Source: Rhododendron vialii
Taxonomy: Eukaryota; Streptophyta; Magnoliopsida; Ericales; Ericaceae
Length of the DNA stretch: 64,000 nucleotides
Reading direction: 5' to 3'
Assembly: GCF_030253575.1 (NCBI RefSeq)
Contig: NC_080559.1
Location: forward strand, 32,080,501 to 32,144,500
Each line of letters starts with the position of its first letter. The stretch's first letter is position 1. The notes beneath the pieces were generated by a model. That model did not search any database. It saw only the letters and a list, made by a program, of their open reading frames with translations, and was not told the DNA's origin. Positions 24,467 through 35,879 of the stretch are shown here, one piece after another. The position numbers were made by a program, and so were the translations under genes.

Positions 24467-24524
<58 letters not shown>
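24467..24524. repeat. (GA)29 microsatellite
   Basis: A near-perfect 58-bp GA run, read as CT towards the MSL10-like gene. It lies about 1.1 kb upstream of that gene's start codon. All reading frames through it are artefacts of the repeat. Confidence 0.95.
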
Positions 24525-24527
<3 letters not shown>

Positions 24528-25958
24528 GTTTCCAAGCATTGAAGATTGGGTTAAATAATAGCAAGTTGAAGAAAAACTTTGAAAAGTACTCCAGTTAGGT
24601 AAGGAATGAAGAGGAGGCTGTTAGAGAATTGATTTCTGCAACGTGGGGCTGCCTTGTGATGCTGAGCCGTCAGTGAAATTAGGAGTAATTGGGTTTGTCA
24701 CTTGTCAATAATTTTCACTGTGAAAATCTGTGGAATTTGAAAAGTAAGAGCTGGAGGGACCCCAAGGGATTAAATTCTCGAAAGAGTTGGTTTGTAGTTC
24801 TTTCTAGGAAATAGGCCTCAAGTTTCTTACGGATTAAGCTTTCTTTACTCATTAACTTGACTTTCCGGGAAAAAAAAAAAAAAACCGAGGCAGAAGCATG
24901 CAAACGTTATCCCTTGGTAGATGCGTCGCTGGTTACTCAGCTGTGGTATCGTTGAGTTTTTCCTTGTACTTCGGATTTGAAATCAGGGGGATGATGTTTC
25001 GATTGACATGCACGATTATATTCAAACCAATTTTCGAAAGAAATCTTGGAGTCTATGACTCTTTCTCTCATAGACCGTAGGGGGATTTAGGAAGGGAAAG
25101 GACAAGGCGAGAGTAATAGACTACTCCCTCCGTCCCTTTTCAAGTGTGTCTTGCTTCGTAACTTCAATTTATTAAAAAGACATTATCATTACACATTTCA
25201 CATTAACTTTTTTTTCTATTTTTCCTACTTACTCATCATCATTACACTTTTACTCACTAACTTTTCAAAATGAAATATACTTTTAGGAACAAAATAAACA
25301 ATACACCAACTTTTACCTCCCTAAGAGCATCCCCAATGGGGATGTAAAATAGAAGAGGTTGTATAGTTATTTTAGATGAAAAAAGTGGTTAAAAGTTGGT
25401 TAGATGTAAAATAGAACCTATGCCTATCCAATGGTGAGATGTAAAAAAAAGATGGATAATTAACAAACTTTCAATCCTTCTTAATTTTCCTCAACTTTCT
25501 TAATTCTAATTTAAGTACTACTTCCGTTGAAAAATAATTTTGGTATCCGGTAATCGAGAACTTAAAAAAAAAAATATTTCCGAAAAAAAAAAAATACTTC
25601 CGTCCCATATTTTTGTTTTTACTTCTCATCCACTTCAGTTTCACAATTTACTTCGTCCATTTACTCCCATCAATTCTCAACCACGTCATTTAATTGATCC
25701 ATTTACTCCCCACTCTCAACTATACCATTTACTATAGTCATTTACTCATATCTACTCTCAACTACATCATTTACTGTCATCTACTCTCACCTACATCATT
25801 TACTCTCATCTACTCTCACCTACATCATTTACTTCAGTCATTTATTCTTATCTACTCTCAACTACACCATTTACTTACCTTCTATATATACTATCCTCCC
25901 CATTATTCATTCTCACACTCAAATCTATATACAGTCTTCTCTTTCCAAAAAAATCATC

Positions 25959-27257
25959 ATGAGCAATTTAACCCACAGAATATTACTGGGAGAATTTGAC
26001 GGATCTTCCTCCGATGATGATGAGATTGCAATGGCGCAATTGATCATGGCCAGGCAATACCAAAAATTTCAAAGAAGACGCCAACAAAGAGGTCATGTTG
26101 GTTCTACAAGCGGTCGAGCCTGGATCCCCCGTGACAGAGTTGCTGCTGACCAACGACTCAATGATGATTACTTTTGTGAGTATCCGCTCTACGACGAAAA
26201 GTTGTTTCAGCAACGTTTTCGAATGAGTCGACCCTTATTTCACAAGATCTTGGGCAAACTCCAACAACATGACGTGACGTTCGTCCAAAGGAATGATGCA
26301 ACGGGAGCTGCAGGTCTTTCTGGTATCCAAAAGATGACAGCAGCTCTGAGGATGATGGCATATGGGACGCCTGCTGATAGTCTTGATGAGTATCTCAAGA
26401 TTGGAGAAAGTACAGCAGTTGACTCTCTTCAAAACTTCTGTAGAGGCGTTATCTCTATTTTTGAAGCAGAATACCTGAGAAAACCAAATGAAGCAGATAC
26501 TGCAAGGCTCTTACATGTGGGCAATCAGCGTGGTTTTCCTGGAATGCTAGGCAGCTTAGATTGTATGCATTGGCAGTGGGACAAATGTCCAACTGCTTAC
26601 CACGGCTTCTTCAGTGGCCGCAGCGGAAAACCCACTATCGTACTTGAAGCAGTTGCATCGTATGATTTGTGGATTTGGCATGCTTTCTTTGGCATGCCTG
26701 GGTCATTCAACGATATCAACGTTCTTGATCAATCTCATCTCTTTGATGATCTCAGTGCCGGTCGTGCCCCTCCAGCCCATTTTGTTGTTAACGGGAGTCA
26801 GTATGACATGGGGTACTACCTTGCTGATGGTATCTATCCAAAATGGGCGACTCTCGTCCAAACCATTTCTCAACCACAAGGAAGAAAGAAGCAACACTTT
26901 GCGAGGATGCAGGAGGCATGTCGCAAAGATGTTGAAAGGGCATTTGGCGTACTCCAAGCGCGCTGGGCAATTGTGAGAGGACCGGCGCGATTCTGGAATG
27001 AGGAGGATCTAGGCTGCATCATGAAAACATGTGTCATTTTGCATAACATGATAATTGAAGACCAACGTGATCACGATGCTAGTGATGAAATTACTGAACT
27101 TCTTTCTTCCAATCCAATTCAAGTATCGAGAGATATCACTCCTGCATTGGTTGATTTCTTTAAAAATAACCGCAGGATTCGATCAAATGAGGCACATCAT
27201 TCGCTCCGCAATGATCTTATTGAACACCTATGGGCCCGTAATGGAGATGAAGAATGA
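25959..27257 (+). CDS. PIF/Harbinger DDE transposase (HARBI1-like nuclease)
   Basis: A single uninterrupted frame of 432 residues, normal for plant Harbinger transposases. An N-terminal helix-turn-helix-like region (about residues 75-165) includes LSGIQKMTAALRMMAYG. It is followed by the DDE_Tnp_4 nuclease domain (about 195-365). The catalytic triad is visible as D201 in GSLDCMHW, D290 in YYLADGIYP and E326 in KDVERAFGVLQARW. The GMPGSFNDINVL and CVILHNMIIED blocks are also conserved. The enzyme cuts at the terminal repeats and inserts into TWA targets. In this superfamily it is inactive in the nucleus without its Myb-like partner, which is encoded at 27514-28596. The first ATG at 25959 gives a plausible N terminus with an acidic stretch. 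No defect is visible. Confidence 0.93.
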   Translation: MSNLTHRILLGEFDGSSSDDDEIAMAQLIMARQYQKFQRRRQQRGHVGSTSGRAWIPRDRVAADQRLNDDYFCEYPLYDEKLFQQRFRMSRPLFHKILGKLQQHDVTFVQRNDATGAAGLSGIQKMTAALRMMAYGTPADSLDEYLKIGESTAVDSLQNFCRGVISIFEAEYLRKPNEADTARLLHVGNQRGFPGMLGSLDCMHWQWDKCPTAYHGFFSGRSGKPTIVLEAVASYDLWIWHAFFGMPGSFNDINVLDQSHLFDDLSAGRAPPAHFVVNGSQYDMGYYLADGIYPKWATLVQTISQPQGRKKQHFARMQEACRKDVERAFGVLQARWAIVRGPARFWNEEDLGCIMKTCVILHNMIIEDQRDHDASDEITELLSSNPIQVSRDITPALVDFFKNNRRIRSNEAHHSLRNDLIEHLWARNGDEE

Positions 27258-27267
27258 GGTTCCCGTG

Positions 27268-27407
27268 TCTTGTATTTCATTATCGAGTCTTGTATGTCAT
27301 TTTCTAGTCTTATATTTCATTATCGAGTCTTGTATTTCATTTTCGAGTCTTGTTTTTTATTATCGAGTCTTGTATTTCATTATCGAGTCTTGTACTTCAT
27401 TAGCTAA
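27268..27407 (+). repeat. 20-bp tandem repeat, about 7 copies
   Basis: Units like TCTTGTATTTCATTATCGAG are repeated about seven times directly after the transposase stop codon, each with zero to a few changes. They lie in the space between the two convergent Harbinger genes, so they may form the shared 3' end or terminator region. Confidence 0.85.
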
Positions 27408-27513
27408 ATAAAATGCATTTTATTATCGAATAGTACTCAACGATTACATCAAAGTCAAGATTATTACATAATTGCTAAAGACTATTACATATGACAATAA
27501 AAAATTATTACAA

Positions 27514-28596
27514 TCAATAATCAGGAAAATCAGGAAAATAACCGTTCGAACTTGAGCTAGCCGTCCATTTAGCCAAGATTTCACCCTTGCGATACTGGTA
27601 ATAAGCCTTCATTTGGGGGTCTTGAACCAAATCCAAGTCCATTTGCATAATCCTATCTTCCATCTCTTTTTCCTTTATTGCTGCCTTTCTCTCCTCAAGC
27701 GCCACCCTTCTCTCATCATTTGTTGTAGACCTTTCCAAAGCCGCGACTCTTCTTGCTTCCATTTCAGCTCTCCTACTTTCCTTGTCAGATGTAGTTTGGT
27801 TGAATTTTTCCATCAAGTTTATCCATTCACGTTCTTCATTTCCTGATTTTTTGGTCTTCAATAATTTTGCCTTCGATGCTTTACATCCGGGAGGCCTCTT
27901 TCTTGGAGACTGAACACTACCTCCACTCGTAGGATTGCTATCTTCTAATGTAGTCGCTGTGTTTGGAACTTGAGAGAAATCAGGAGAGTCTAAATTTGGA
28001 TTTTGAGAGAAATCAGGAGATAGCGGGACCGAACTTGTATCCATTTGTGAAGATCTTGGGTCGGACCTGGGTGGGGTTAAATCCGCCCACTTCATACTGT
28101 GTTCTAAGATTGCCCAGCAACAATCCAAATTGGCGAAAGGTTTAGTCTCAGTATCTTTGTAATGTCTCTTCGCTAGATCAATCTATACAAATAATAACAA
28201 AATAATTTAATTAATTATCAAAATAATAATATTAACAAATTCTTATGAAAACAAAATAATATTATTAACAAAATAATATTATTAACAAAATAATAATACC
28301 TCATTTTGTTCTGTCATTCCACTTTGATGTTGCCTTTGAATTTGCCTTAAATATCCACGATATTTGTTGCAAGCCTGCTGGATGACTTGCCATCGAGACT
28401 TGATAGAAGCATCCGATCGTACATCGCCTCCTGTGAATTCAGTGTATTTTTTTGCAATCCGATCCCATAATTTAGATCTTGGTTGGTTGGTACCAATAAT
28501 CGGGTCTTGACTAATGCACAAGTAAGCATTACAAATTGCTTCATCTTGATCGGAGTTGAACGATTTTCCTCTCGCACTACGACTTCCTTCTGCCAT
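27514..28596 (-). CDS. Harbinger Myb-like/trihelix accessory protein
   Basis: There are two exons on the minus strand: 28596-28300 and 28182-27514, joined across a GT-AG intron. They give 321 residues with the frame intact. Residues about 12-95 form a trihelix/Myb-SANT-like DNA-binding domain (SDQDEAICNAYLCISQDP, SKLWDRIAKKY, SRWQVIQQACNKY). A short conserved block with LAKRHYKDTETKPF follows. The C-terminal half is charged, has a lysine-rich stretch and ends in a long coiled coil (EERKAAIKEKEMEDRIMQMD region), like the NAM-associated C-terminal domain. In studied plant and animal Harbingers this second protein binds DNA near the ends and brings the transposase into the nucleus. It starts about 870 bases inside the right end, beyond a CT-rich leader. 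No defect is visible. Confidence 0.85.
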
Positions 28597-28851
28597 AATT
28601 AATACACTATTTTTTTTGGAGAGTGTTTGTGGAGAATGAATAAAAATTTTGTTGTCTAAAATTCTATTAAGACACATTTATAGGCAGGGGAAAAAAATGG
28701 ACCGTTACAAATTTTTTTCAACACCCAAACAGCCGTTGGGTCACCAACGGTCGGATTTTAATAAAAAAAAAAAAAAAAAAAAAGACCAACGGTCGGATTC
28801 CAACCGGTGTCCAACTTTACTCTTTCTCTTCTTTTAATCTTTTATCATCTG

Positions 28852-28853
<2 letters not shown>

Positions 28854-28885
<32 letters not shown>

Positions 28886-28928
28886 GAAGACAGACTCCAC
28901 CCCTCCTCTCTCCTCTCAAACCAGACGG

Positions 28929-28969
<41 letters not shown>
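28854..28969. repeat. (CT)n tracts upstream of the Harbinger accessory gene
   Basis: Two CT dinucleotide runs (28854-28883 and 28931-28969) lie between the accessory gene's start and the right terminal repeat. They may belong to its promoter, or may have been picked up from a host gene's leader. Frames across them are artefacts. Confidence 0.8.
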
Positions 28970-28975
<6 letters not shown>

Positions 28976-29544
28976 GTAGCAGACTCCCCTCTCTCTCTCT
29001 CTCTGGCGTCCAACCCAGCCCTCCTCTCCCTTTCTCTGAACCGAAGGGAGAAATCCTAGACAGAAAGGCACAGCCGGCCAGAGTTTCAGAAGGGTACAGC
29101 CGGCGAACAGCCGGCGGCATGCGCCGTCCATGGATCGTCAAGAATCGGGGTACGAGACGGTCATCTCCGGATTCCGGCGTGTTCTACCGGATTCCGGCGT
29201 GTTCTTCCAATTTCCGATGCCTTTCCGACGAAATCAGGTAACCTCCGGCTGTCCAAAATTCTGGTATTTCAGTTGGATTGGATGATTTTGGTGACCTGTA
29301 ATTTATAGCTGCAGCCAAAAGGAGATGTAAATATACATCTCCCTTTCCATTTGTGCTATTTTCCATCTCCAAAATTGCTATTTTACATCCCCATTGGAGC
29401 AGTTTTTTTTACATCTGGGTTGTATTATAAGTATAGCACCTGGTTTTACATCCCCATTGGGGATGCTCTAACTTCACAAAATGGACACTTATTAAGGAAG
29501 AGCCCAAAATGAAATACTGGACTCTAAATAAGAGACGAAGGGAG

Positions 29545-30308
29545 TAACAAGTACTTCTATGGTTCCTCGATAAATTTCCTTTTCCTGATAGATAAGAGGG
29601 TCACAAAAACACAACCTAACTGATCCTGGAACGAGGATAAGAGGGTCACAAAAATAAATGAAATGGGGCCGCAAACGTACACAGGATTCAATGTTGATAC
29701 AATCATCCTGCATGCCTCTACAATAGTATTAGACGTACGCCAATACAACAAATAAAGACTGACAAACATATGTGCTATTGAAATGCTAAGAATGGAAACC
29801 AACCCAAATCTTGCGTCCCAATCAACAAAAGTATGGAAATTATAACAACAAAGAATTGAACCTGCATTGAGCAGGGTCATGAAAGGGTGGCTCAATCCTT
29901 GCTGAAAGCATCGAAACTGAATAGGGAGATACTAAAACAAAGCGAATAGAGATCCCAGATAAGTCATTGATGTGCTGTAGAAAGAGCTGACAGCCTCTGA
30001 TATTCATGCACACTGCAAATAGGTCGGGCTACGGTTCGTTGAATTCTGCATGCATTGTGAATCAAACTACCATATTGCCTGTGTTTTTGGAAGTAATGTG
30101 CAGTATATGAGCATGAGAGTGCTCTCACCTCAATCGATTTCTACCCACGACCATATAAAGCATCTAAAATGGACTTTATATTAAGGTATTACGGAGCACC
30201 CAAAAGCAGTTTCATTACAAGACAAACAGTACCAAAGCACTGACTCGACATAGTTTCCACAAATATTACAAGGGCTTACCGGATGTTCATTTTCCTACCA
30301 CCAGTAGA
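29545..30308. other. 3' flank of VPS2
   Basis: The region from about 30250 to 30308 is likely the 3' UTR of the VPS2 gene. The rest shows no gene. A duplicated phrase (GATAAGAGGGTCACAAAAA at about 29589 and 29636) is the only structure I noticed. Confidence 0.5.
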
Positions 30309-33300
30309 CTACATTTTTCTCAAATTGTCTAACCTTGCCTGTAAATCACTGTCTATCCCAGTGTCGTCATTTCCCGTCGCTTCAGCTTGTGCGACCTTAG
30401 TTTTTGCAGCTGGTGCAGCTACAGCGGATGAAGGTGCATTCAAAAGCTGCATATAAAAATTCATACAAAGTTACCATTCAAAAGGTCCTAATTAGCCAAC
30501 ATTCTGAGTAGATAAACGAATCTCGTAGCATAGAAGAAATACCTCAGATTTCATATCAATTCCAATCTCATCAAGAACTTGATTCACTAGTTCTTCCGTT
30601 TCTTCTTCTTCCTCGTCCCCTTCCAACGCATCATCAATGGCATCTCCCATGACCTCAGTAACCATTTCCATCTTCTCATTCTGCCTCTCAAATTCTTGCA
30701 TTATTTTCTGTAGTGCTGGCAAATTCATCTGCCTATTCATCTGGCCCATTGCCTTTGTAACACCTTTCATTGCCTCCCCCATGGCTTGAGTCGACTTCAA
30801 AGTCTGGTTTGCAACATACAGAAAATCCAGTGTTTAGTAGCTTGAAATATAACTACCGAAGTTACTACAAGTCTGTCACTGTACGCAATCTTTAGCTGAA
30901 AGAATCAAGGTCTTTGACTCTTGGTTTTCATAGCCAATCCAGTACGCGGGCCAAAAAAGTTGTGTCATCGCCAGCAGTCTTTAACTCTTTATAGCTAACA
31001 TAATTAATGAAATACAAAAGTCGACTAAGTGGATCTAAACTTGTTCTGGAAAACAGATTCAAAATAAAGAATATATTTCTATCTGTCAATATAAAGTCAA
31101 AACACATCCAGCTCGAAATGCCATATGAAGCAGAAAAGGGCAGAAGATGAAGGTCTAACTAAAGACGACAAAATAAATGCAAACATCAAGAGCAGCAGAC
31201 GTGCTCAAAACAAGGTACTAATCTTAGGCTCCATATCAGCAGTACACAAGGATCATGAAGTTCCTCTTATGTTTTCTAAAGTGACTTCTACACATTCTCT
31301 CTTGGAAACAGTCAGAAGGACACACATGGGACAGGGCTCAGTTTACCACAAACAAGGGAAAGAAGTAAGTTACAACAGAAAGTTACATCACTGTAAAATA
31401 TAATGATAACAAATATTTAACCAAAATCAATACATACCTGGATTCTAAGAGCTACACCCTGGAGCTGAGATTTTAGCTTATAAAACTTTTCAATCTGATG
31501 TCGCGTTCTAATAAGGTCTTTGGCCATGATTTTAACAGCTCCCTGGAACAACAGTACTTGCAATCATTATTTCATACCAATGTTAAGTGGATACATGACT
31601 TGCTCCATCTCTACTAACAAACAATGCTGCAATAATCAAGCAGGAGATGTCTGGATATTAAAAATTTATAAACAATGAAGCAAGCTCCAGAGAATGAGAA
31701 GTTATAATGTTAAATTACTCCGGAAAAGGAGAGAGGCAAAGAAAACAAATCTGTTCATCTAAGAAATCATGATTCCCAAGGCAGGTACCTTTATTGACAC
31801 GAGAGATAAAGGTAGCTCAAATAAAAACTAAATGCAGTTGCAATGGAATCGACAGTACTGAGTCTACTGACAAAGATTTGATGAAAACGGAATCTCATAC
31901 AAAAGCAAGATATCCAGTTCAGGACTGAGCATATCCAAGGAAGACAGAAGTGGTTGCCTTGCTGACAATATTTTCTCTTAACGACCTTCCTCCGTCAAAG
32001 AGCAAGTGGCTAAAAGCAACGAGCTCACTCAAAACCCCAACACAAGGACTGATAGAAAGCAAGTTTGTCCTCAGCGATGGAATATTGCGTCAGGGAAATC
32101 TACCAAAGCTAGGCAGATAGATAGACTCCTTTCCCGCTGCTATGGAGAGCAAGATTCTCGGACTGGGAAAAGCAGCACTCGACATCTATTTATTTAAACA
32201 ACACCAAGAACAAAGCCATACCATGCCCTCCAGACAAAGACCTTCTGATTGCCATGAATGCTGCCCTCGACAACATGTACCAAAAGGACATGCTTAGTGA
32301 GGGAGAGGTCAATACTTAAGGACAAGGGGATAAGGTAAGGCCAAAGGGATTGGTGCATCTTTTTTCTAGAGGGGGTCGGGTAGTTTCGGCGCCAGAAAGA
32401 TTGCCTGAACTTGGATAAAATCCAGAAGAGAGTAATCTGGAAGAGTTTTTTTTTTTCTGAAAGTTTCCCTGTTTGCATGATGCGCATTTCTGTATGGTCG
32501 ATGCGGGCATCTCAAGGTTGCTTCTATTCTCGGCCCCATGACAGAATAGCAAGATAACCTTTTGGAGGGTGAATCGCTGAATAGGTATAAGATGCAGCAA
32601 AGTTATAAACACACACAAAATTTCGATATAGCAAAATGGACGCCCCTCCAATGCTTCATGATAGGGCATCAGAACACTGCACATATGCCCTGACTCAAAC
32701 ACCTCATGTAGTGTTCCAAGTTAATTTTTCTAAATAAACTAATTGTGAAACCTACTTACAAAAGAAATGCTTTCCACACACCCATGAACTCGATACTGAA
32801 AATTGAGATAATATCAACAGTTAAGCCACAACAGTGCTTCCTGATCAGGACAATGGCAGCAGCCAATCAATTAGCAACAAACACGTATACTGTACATTCC
32901 AAAATGTAGGTCCATTTGTTCACCAACCTTAAAAGGAGATCAGCCAATCATTGTAATGATGTTTGAATTAGTGCAAGTTGCAAATGAAAATAGAGGGGGG
33001 AAATGACGCTCATAAGATAACTGAGATCAGAATGAACCCCATGGTACGTTTGGAGTGCAGTTTTTCTAAATATTCTGCAGCATACATGGACGTAGGTATG
33101 GGAAAAGTACATACCATCTGTCCCTGCTTAGCATTTTTCTTCATCTCCACAATCAGCTTCTTCTCTTGTGTTTGTAAGCCTTGCCTCTCTCTTTCTATTT
33201 CTCTAATTGATTTGTCCAGCATCCTTTTATTTTCCCGTAGGAGTTCTGAAAATTACAATCACAAATTCAAGTTATACATAGAGCCTTCAAAAGTCATAAC

Positions 33301-34073
33301 TCGACGGTGTATGACATAAATCATTGTGTCTTTGACCATATCACCAAAACAGTAGGCACGTGAGCCACAACCTAAAGTAAGCGCCAAACGGAAATTAGAA
33401 TAGAATTAAAGATACGGAGAGCAAGCCACAGACTGCAACGGTGAATAAGCATACAAAGAGGTAAGTGAGCCAAAACACCCCTGTAAATGCATTGCCCATA
33501 ACCCACAAGCCAGTGCTATAAGACAATTCAATTTCACAAGTCAACATCATGCACGCTGATAGGCAATTAGATGCACTTCCTAACGCCCAAAAATAGATGT
33601 TTGTACACAGGACAAAGTAACGCAACAATTGCAGTCATCTAAAATGGTAATCTATCCTAGACCCAGTAAAATGGGAGCAGAAAAAAAGAAGAAGAAGAAG
33701 AAGAAGAAGCTTATTTCCATACTACTGTTGTCTTTGTCATAGGGCAGTTGTCAACATAGAAAGGAGACGTTTTTATGCTCAGCCAAATAATTGCAAATAT
33801 TGACAACCTGAAACCTAAATTAAGGATCACAGCTTTACGATCCCAATTACGTTACGCGCAAGTAGAGCTCAAAAACCTGCTGCAATTTACGGATGACTCC
33901 ACTTGTAGTACTGCCCCAATTAGGTATCAAATTCAATTGACATGATCGTAGAAAATCCAACTCGAGATGTCACACGATGATAACAATTAGCGAAACCAAT
34001 ATGTGCGTTTGTGTGTGTACGGATCGAAAAGTGAACCTGCGGGTGTCTTCCTGTTGCCGAAGAGGAAACTCAT
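30309..34073 (-). CDS. VPS2: ESCRT-III subunit VPS2/CHMP2A (VPS2.1-like)
   Basis: There are five exons on the minus strand: 34073-34037, 33245-33115, 31542-31438, 30803-30543 and 30446-30309. They give 223 residues, and Arabidopsis VPS2.1 is about the same length. All junctions are GT-AG and the frame closes. The protein starts MSFLFGNRKTPAELLRENK, the basic first helices of an ESCRT-III/Snf7-fold protein. An acidic segment follows (about residues 155-166). It ends in DSDLQARLDNLRKM, a MIM1 motif that binds the MIT domain of the SKD1/VPS4 ATPase. It acts on endosomes, where ESCRT-III filaments pinch off intraluminal vesicles of multivesicular bodies. The promoter side has a (CT)n tract at 34124-34153. 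Introns 1-3 make up most of the span; I see no strong repeats in them except an AAG run near 33685-33709. Confidence 0.95.
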
Positions 34074-34122
34074 CTTGATTGATCGACGAAGACTGCGTGT
34101 AACTCCGATGAATCTCTGCTTT

Positions 34123-34123
<1 letters not shown>

Positions 34124-34153
<30 letters not shown>
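34124..34153. repeat. (CT)15 microsatellite in the VPS2 5' leader
   Basis: A perfect dinucleotide run about 50 bases upstream of the VPS2 start codon. It reads as GA on the coding strand and is probably within the 5' UTR. Confidence 0.85.
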
Positions 34154-34154
<1 letters not shown>

Positions 34155-35879
34155 AGAACGAAGACTACACGTCGAATTCGATAAGTGGTTTGCTTCGGGC
34201 CCTTGATGATCGAACTACTATTCTATTACTACTATTTAGCAGTAACGCGGTATAGTTATTGAGGAAATACTAGTATTAGACGGGAAACCCCTCGAGAGTC
34301 TCTGAGCCGGAAAATTTTGTTTCTATGTGCCGACAGATTTTCCAATCCCTCACCATGGAGGAACTGGCGCCCTCGAGCAATGCTATGGTGATCATTTTTA
34401 AGACCATGCGATGAGTCGTCAAAGTATTGGTAGAATGTGCTCATTTATCATGTAATGGAACATGTTTTATTAATTCTTTTTGTTTTTGTGACCGAGGAAC
34501 AACCCTACAGACGAGCCATTATTTTACCCGACTGCGCAATCCAAACCTCGTAGGAGAATAAGTTTTATTAATACTTTGATGACACATTCAAAATATGGTA
34601 CTCAAAGATGGTCACCAAAGTACAAAGTACTATTGTTTCTCCTTATCGTGCTTTGGGCATTTTTTCATCCCGCGTTGGCGTGTGAAAACGAAGTATTTCA
34701 CAATAAAGCTCATACTAAGGAATGACATGAAGAGAGCGGAGCCCATCACGTGACGATGTTTCAAAAAAGCCAGTGATAGATTTTTACCGGTCATGATAGA
34801 GAAGACCCAGGCCATGCCTCCACTAAAGTCATTCCCTTTCAGAATTTGGCTTTGCTAATCTGCAAAATTATGTGAAGGCTGGAAATTAAGCCGAAACCGA
34901 TTACATGGTCGACTGTAATTGTCATGTACGTCTTGATCTAAATTTTTACCACAAGATCCAGAAAAATGTTTTTTACTTTTTCCTAATTGGCAGGAGGGGG
35001 ATTAGAGAAGTTTAGGGCAAATGAACGAGCTGAATGACTAATGATTCAAGGTAGATTTTAGATATTTAAGCTTGACTAGCTTAAGAGTGAAGATTTTCTC
35101 AAACGAATTTGAATCGAGTTTATCCAAAGCCAATATCGAGTACTTTGAGCTTTTTATGCTTAACAAGCCGAATGAGTTCAATGTTAACTTGTTCAGGCAT
35201 GGTTTCAAAACTTAACGAGCTTCAAAAAAAATATGAAAACTTGTTTATATAACAAACCGATCTCTGAACACACGAAACGTTCTAACACAAGTTAAAACTC
35301 CATAGTTCGTTTACTACAAAACATTCACACCCAAAAAGCCAAAGTTACAAACAAATAATTGGTAAAAAAACCTTCCTAACATTTATTAGTTGGTTTGAAA
35401 CTACTCTTAATTCCTATATTCTCCCGCCGAAACCAAGAGGTATCCAACGTGATAAATGGTAGTACTAGCTTACACCCATGCTCATACAGGGTTCAATCCC
35501 TGCCAATCCTCAAATAGATAAGCATATATTCTTAAACTATTTCCAAGAACGTACAAAATCAAACCCACCCAAATCTTAAAAGAAGCAGATTATTCGGATC
35601 AATTCGCAACCAAAGCAACAAGCAGTCACAAAATGTCTACAATTATTTTCTTCCATCAAGACAGCATAATATCCAAGAATGAACATCGTTTCCATACCGA
35701 GTTCTACTGGGGACAGAATAATCAAGTCAAGCATACACCTCGAAAGGCTTTACTCCTCCATCATTAAGCTGATTGGATCATAATGCATCAAATACCAATT
35801 TAACCATCCAGACAAGAGATGGCTGCATAATTTTCCAAGGGGGCAGCGTTCATCCTACCTTCCTAGTTTCTGAAACTTG
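34154..35879. other. intergenic DNA between VPS2 and omega-amidase
   Basis: No gene is seen. From about 35040 to 35290 there is a segment of CGAGCTT/AACTTGTT phrases related to those near 11870-12070 and 49370-49550, a worn dispersed repeat. A B-box-like GGGTTCAATCCCTGCC lies at about 35488, perhaps a SINE scrap. The last 150-200 bases should be the 3' UTR of the omega-amidase gene. Confidence 0.5.

Larger units (their letters stand above)
23361..25123. other. upstream region of the MSL10-like gene and intergenic DNA
   Basis: No further gene is seen. The stretch holds the promoter side of the channel gene, a SINE-like segment (24092-24262) and a 58-bp (GA)n microsatellite (24467-24524). An untranslated leader exon could lie near the microsatellite, but I cannot show one. 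Confidence 0.45.
25325..29468. mobile_element. complete PIF/Harbinger DNA transposon, 4,144 bp
   Basis: The termini are perfect 25-bp inverted repeats (25325-25349 and 29444-29468) beginning GAGCATCCCCAATGG. They are bounded by a 3-bp TAA duplication (25322-25324 and 29469-29471), as PIF/Harbinger elements make. Inside are the two genes the superfamily needs, in convergent orientation: a DDE transposase (+) and a trihelix/Myb-like protein (-). Subterminal ATGTAAAATAG-like repeats occur on both sides. These include a nearly complete inner copy of the terminus at 29378-29401, likely extra transposase-binding sites. Perfect arms and two open genes argue for a young and possibly autonomous copy. 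Activity is inference. Confidence 0.9.
25124..29544. mobile_element. Stowaway-type MITE split by a Harbinger insertion
   Basis: The left terminus CTCCCTCCGTCCCTTTTC at 25124 and the opposite-strand right terminus CTCCCTTCGTCTCTTATT ending at 29544 are Stowaway/mariner-type inverted repeats. TA dinucleotides flank both (25122-25123 and 29545-29546). Removing the Harbinger at 25325-29468 and one TAA copy leaves an element of about 275 bp, a normal MITE size. The host MITE is therefore older than the insertion in it. Confidence 0.75.

Noticed and set aside
35440-35520. Possible tRNA gene (B-box-like GGGTTCAATCCCTGCC)
   Set aside because: I could not find a matching acceptor stem, D arm and anticodon arm, so it is at most a SINE scrap.
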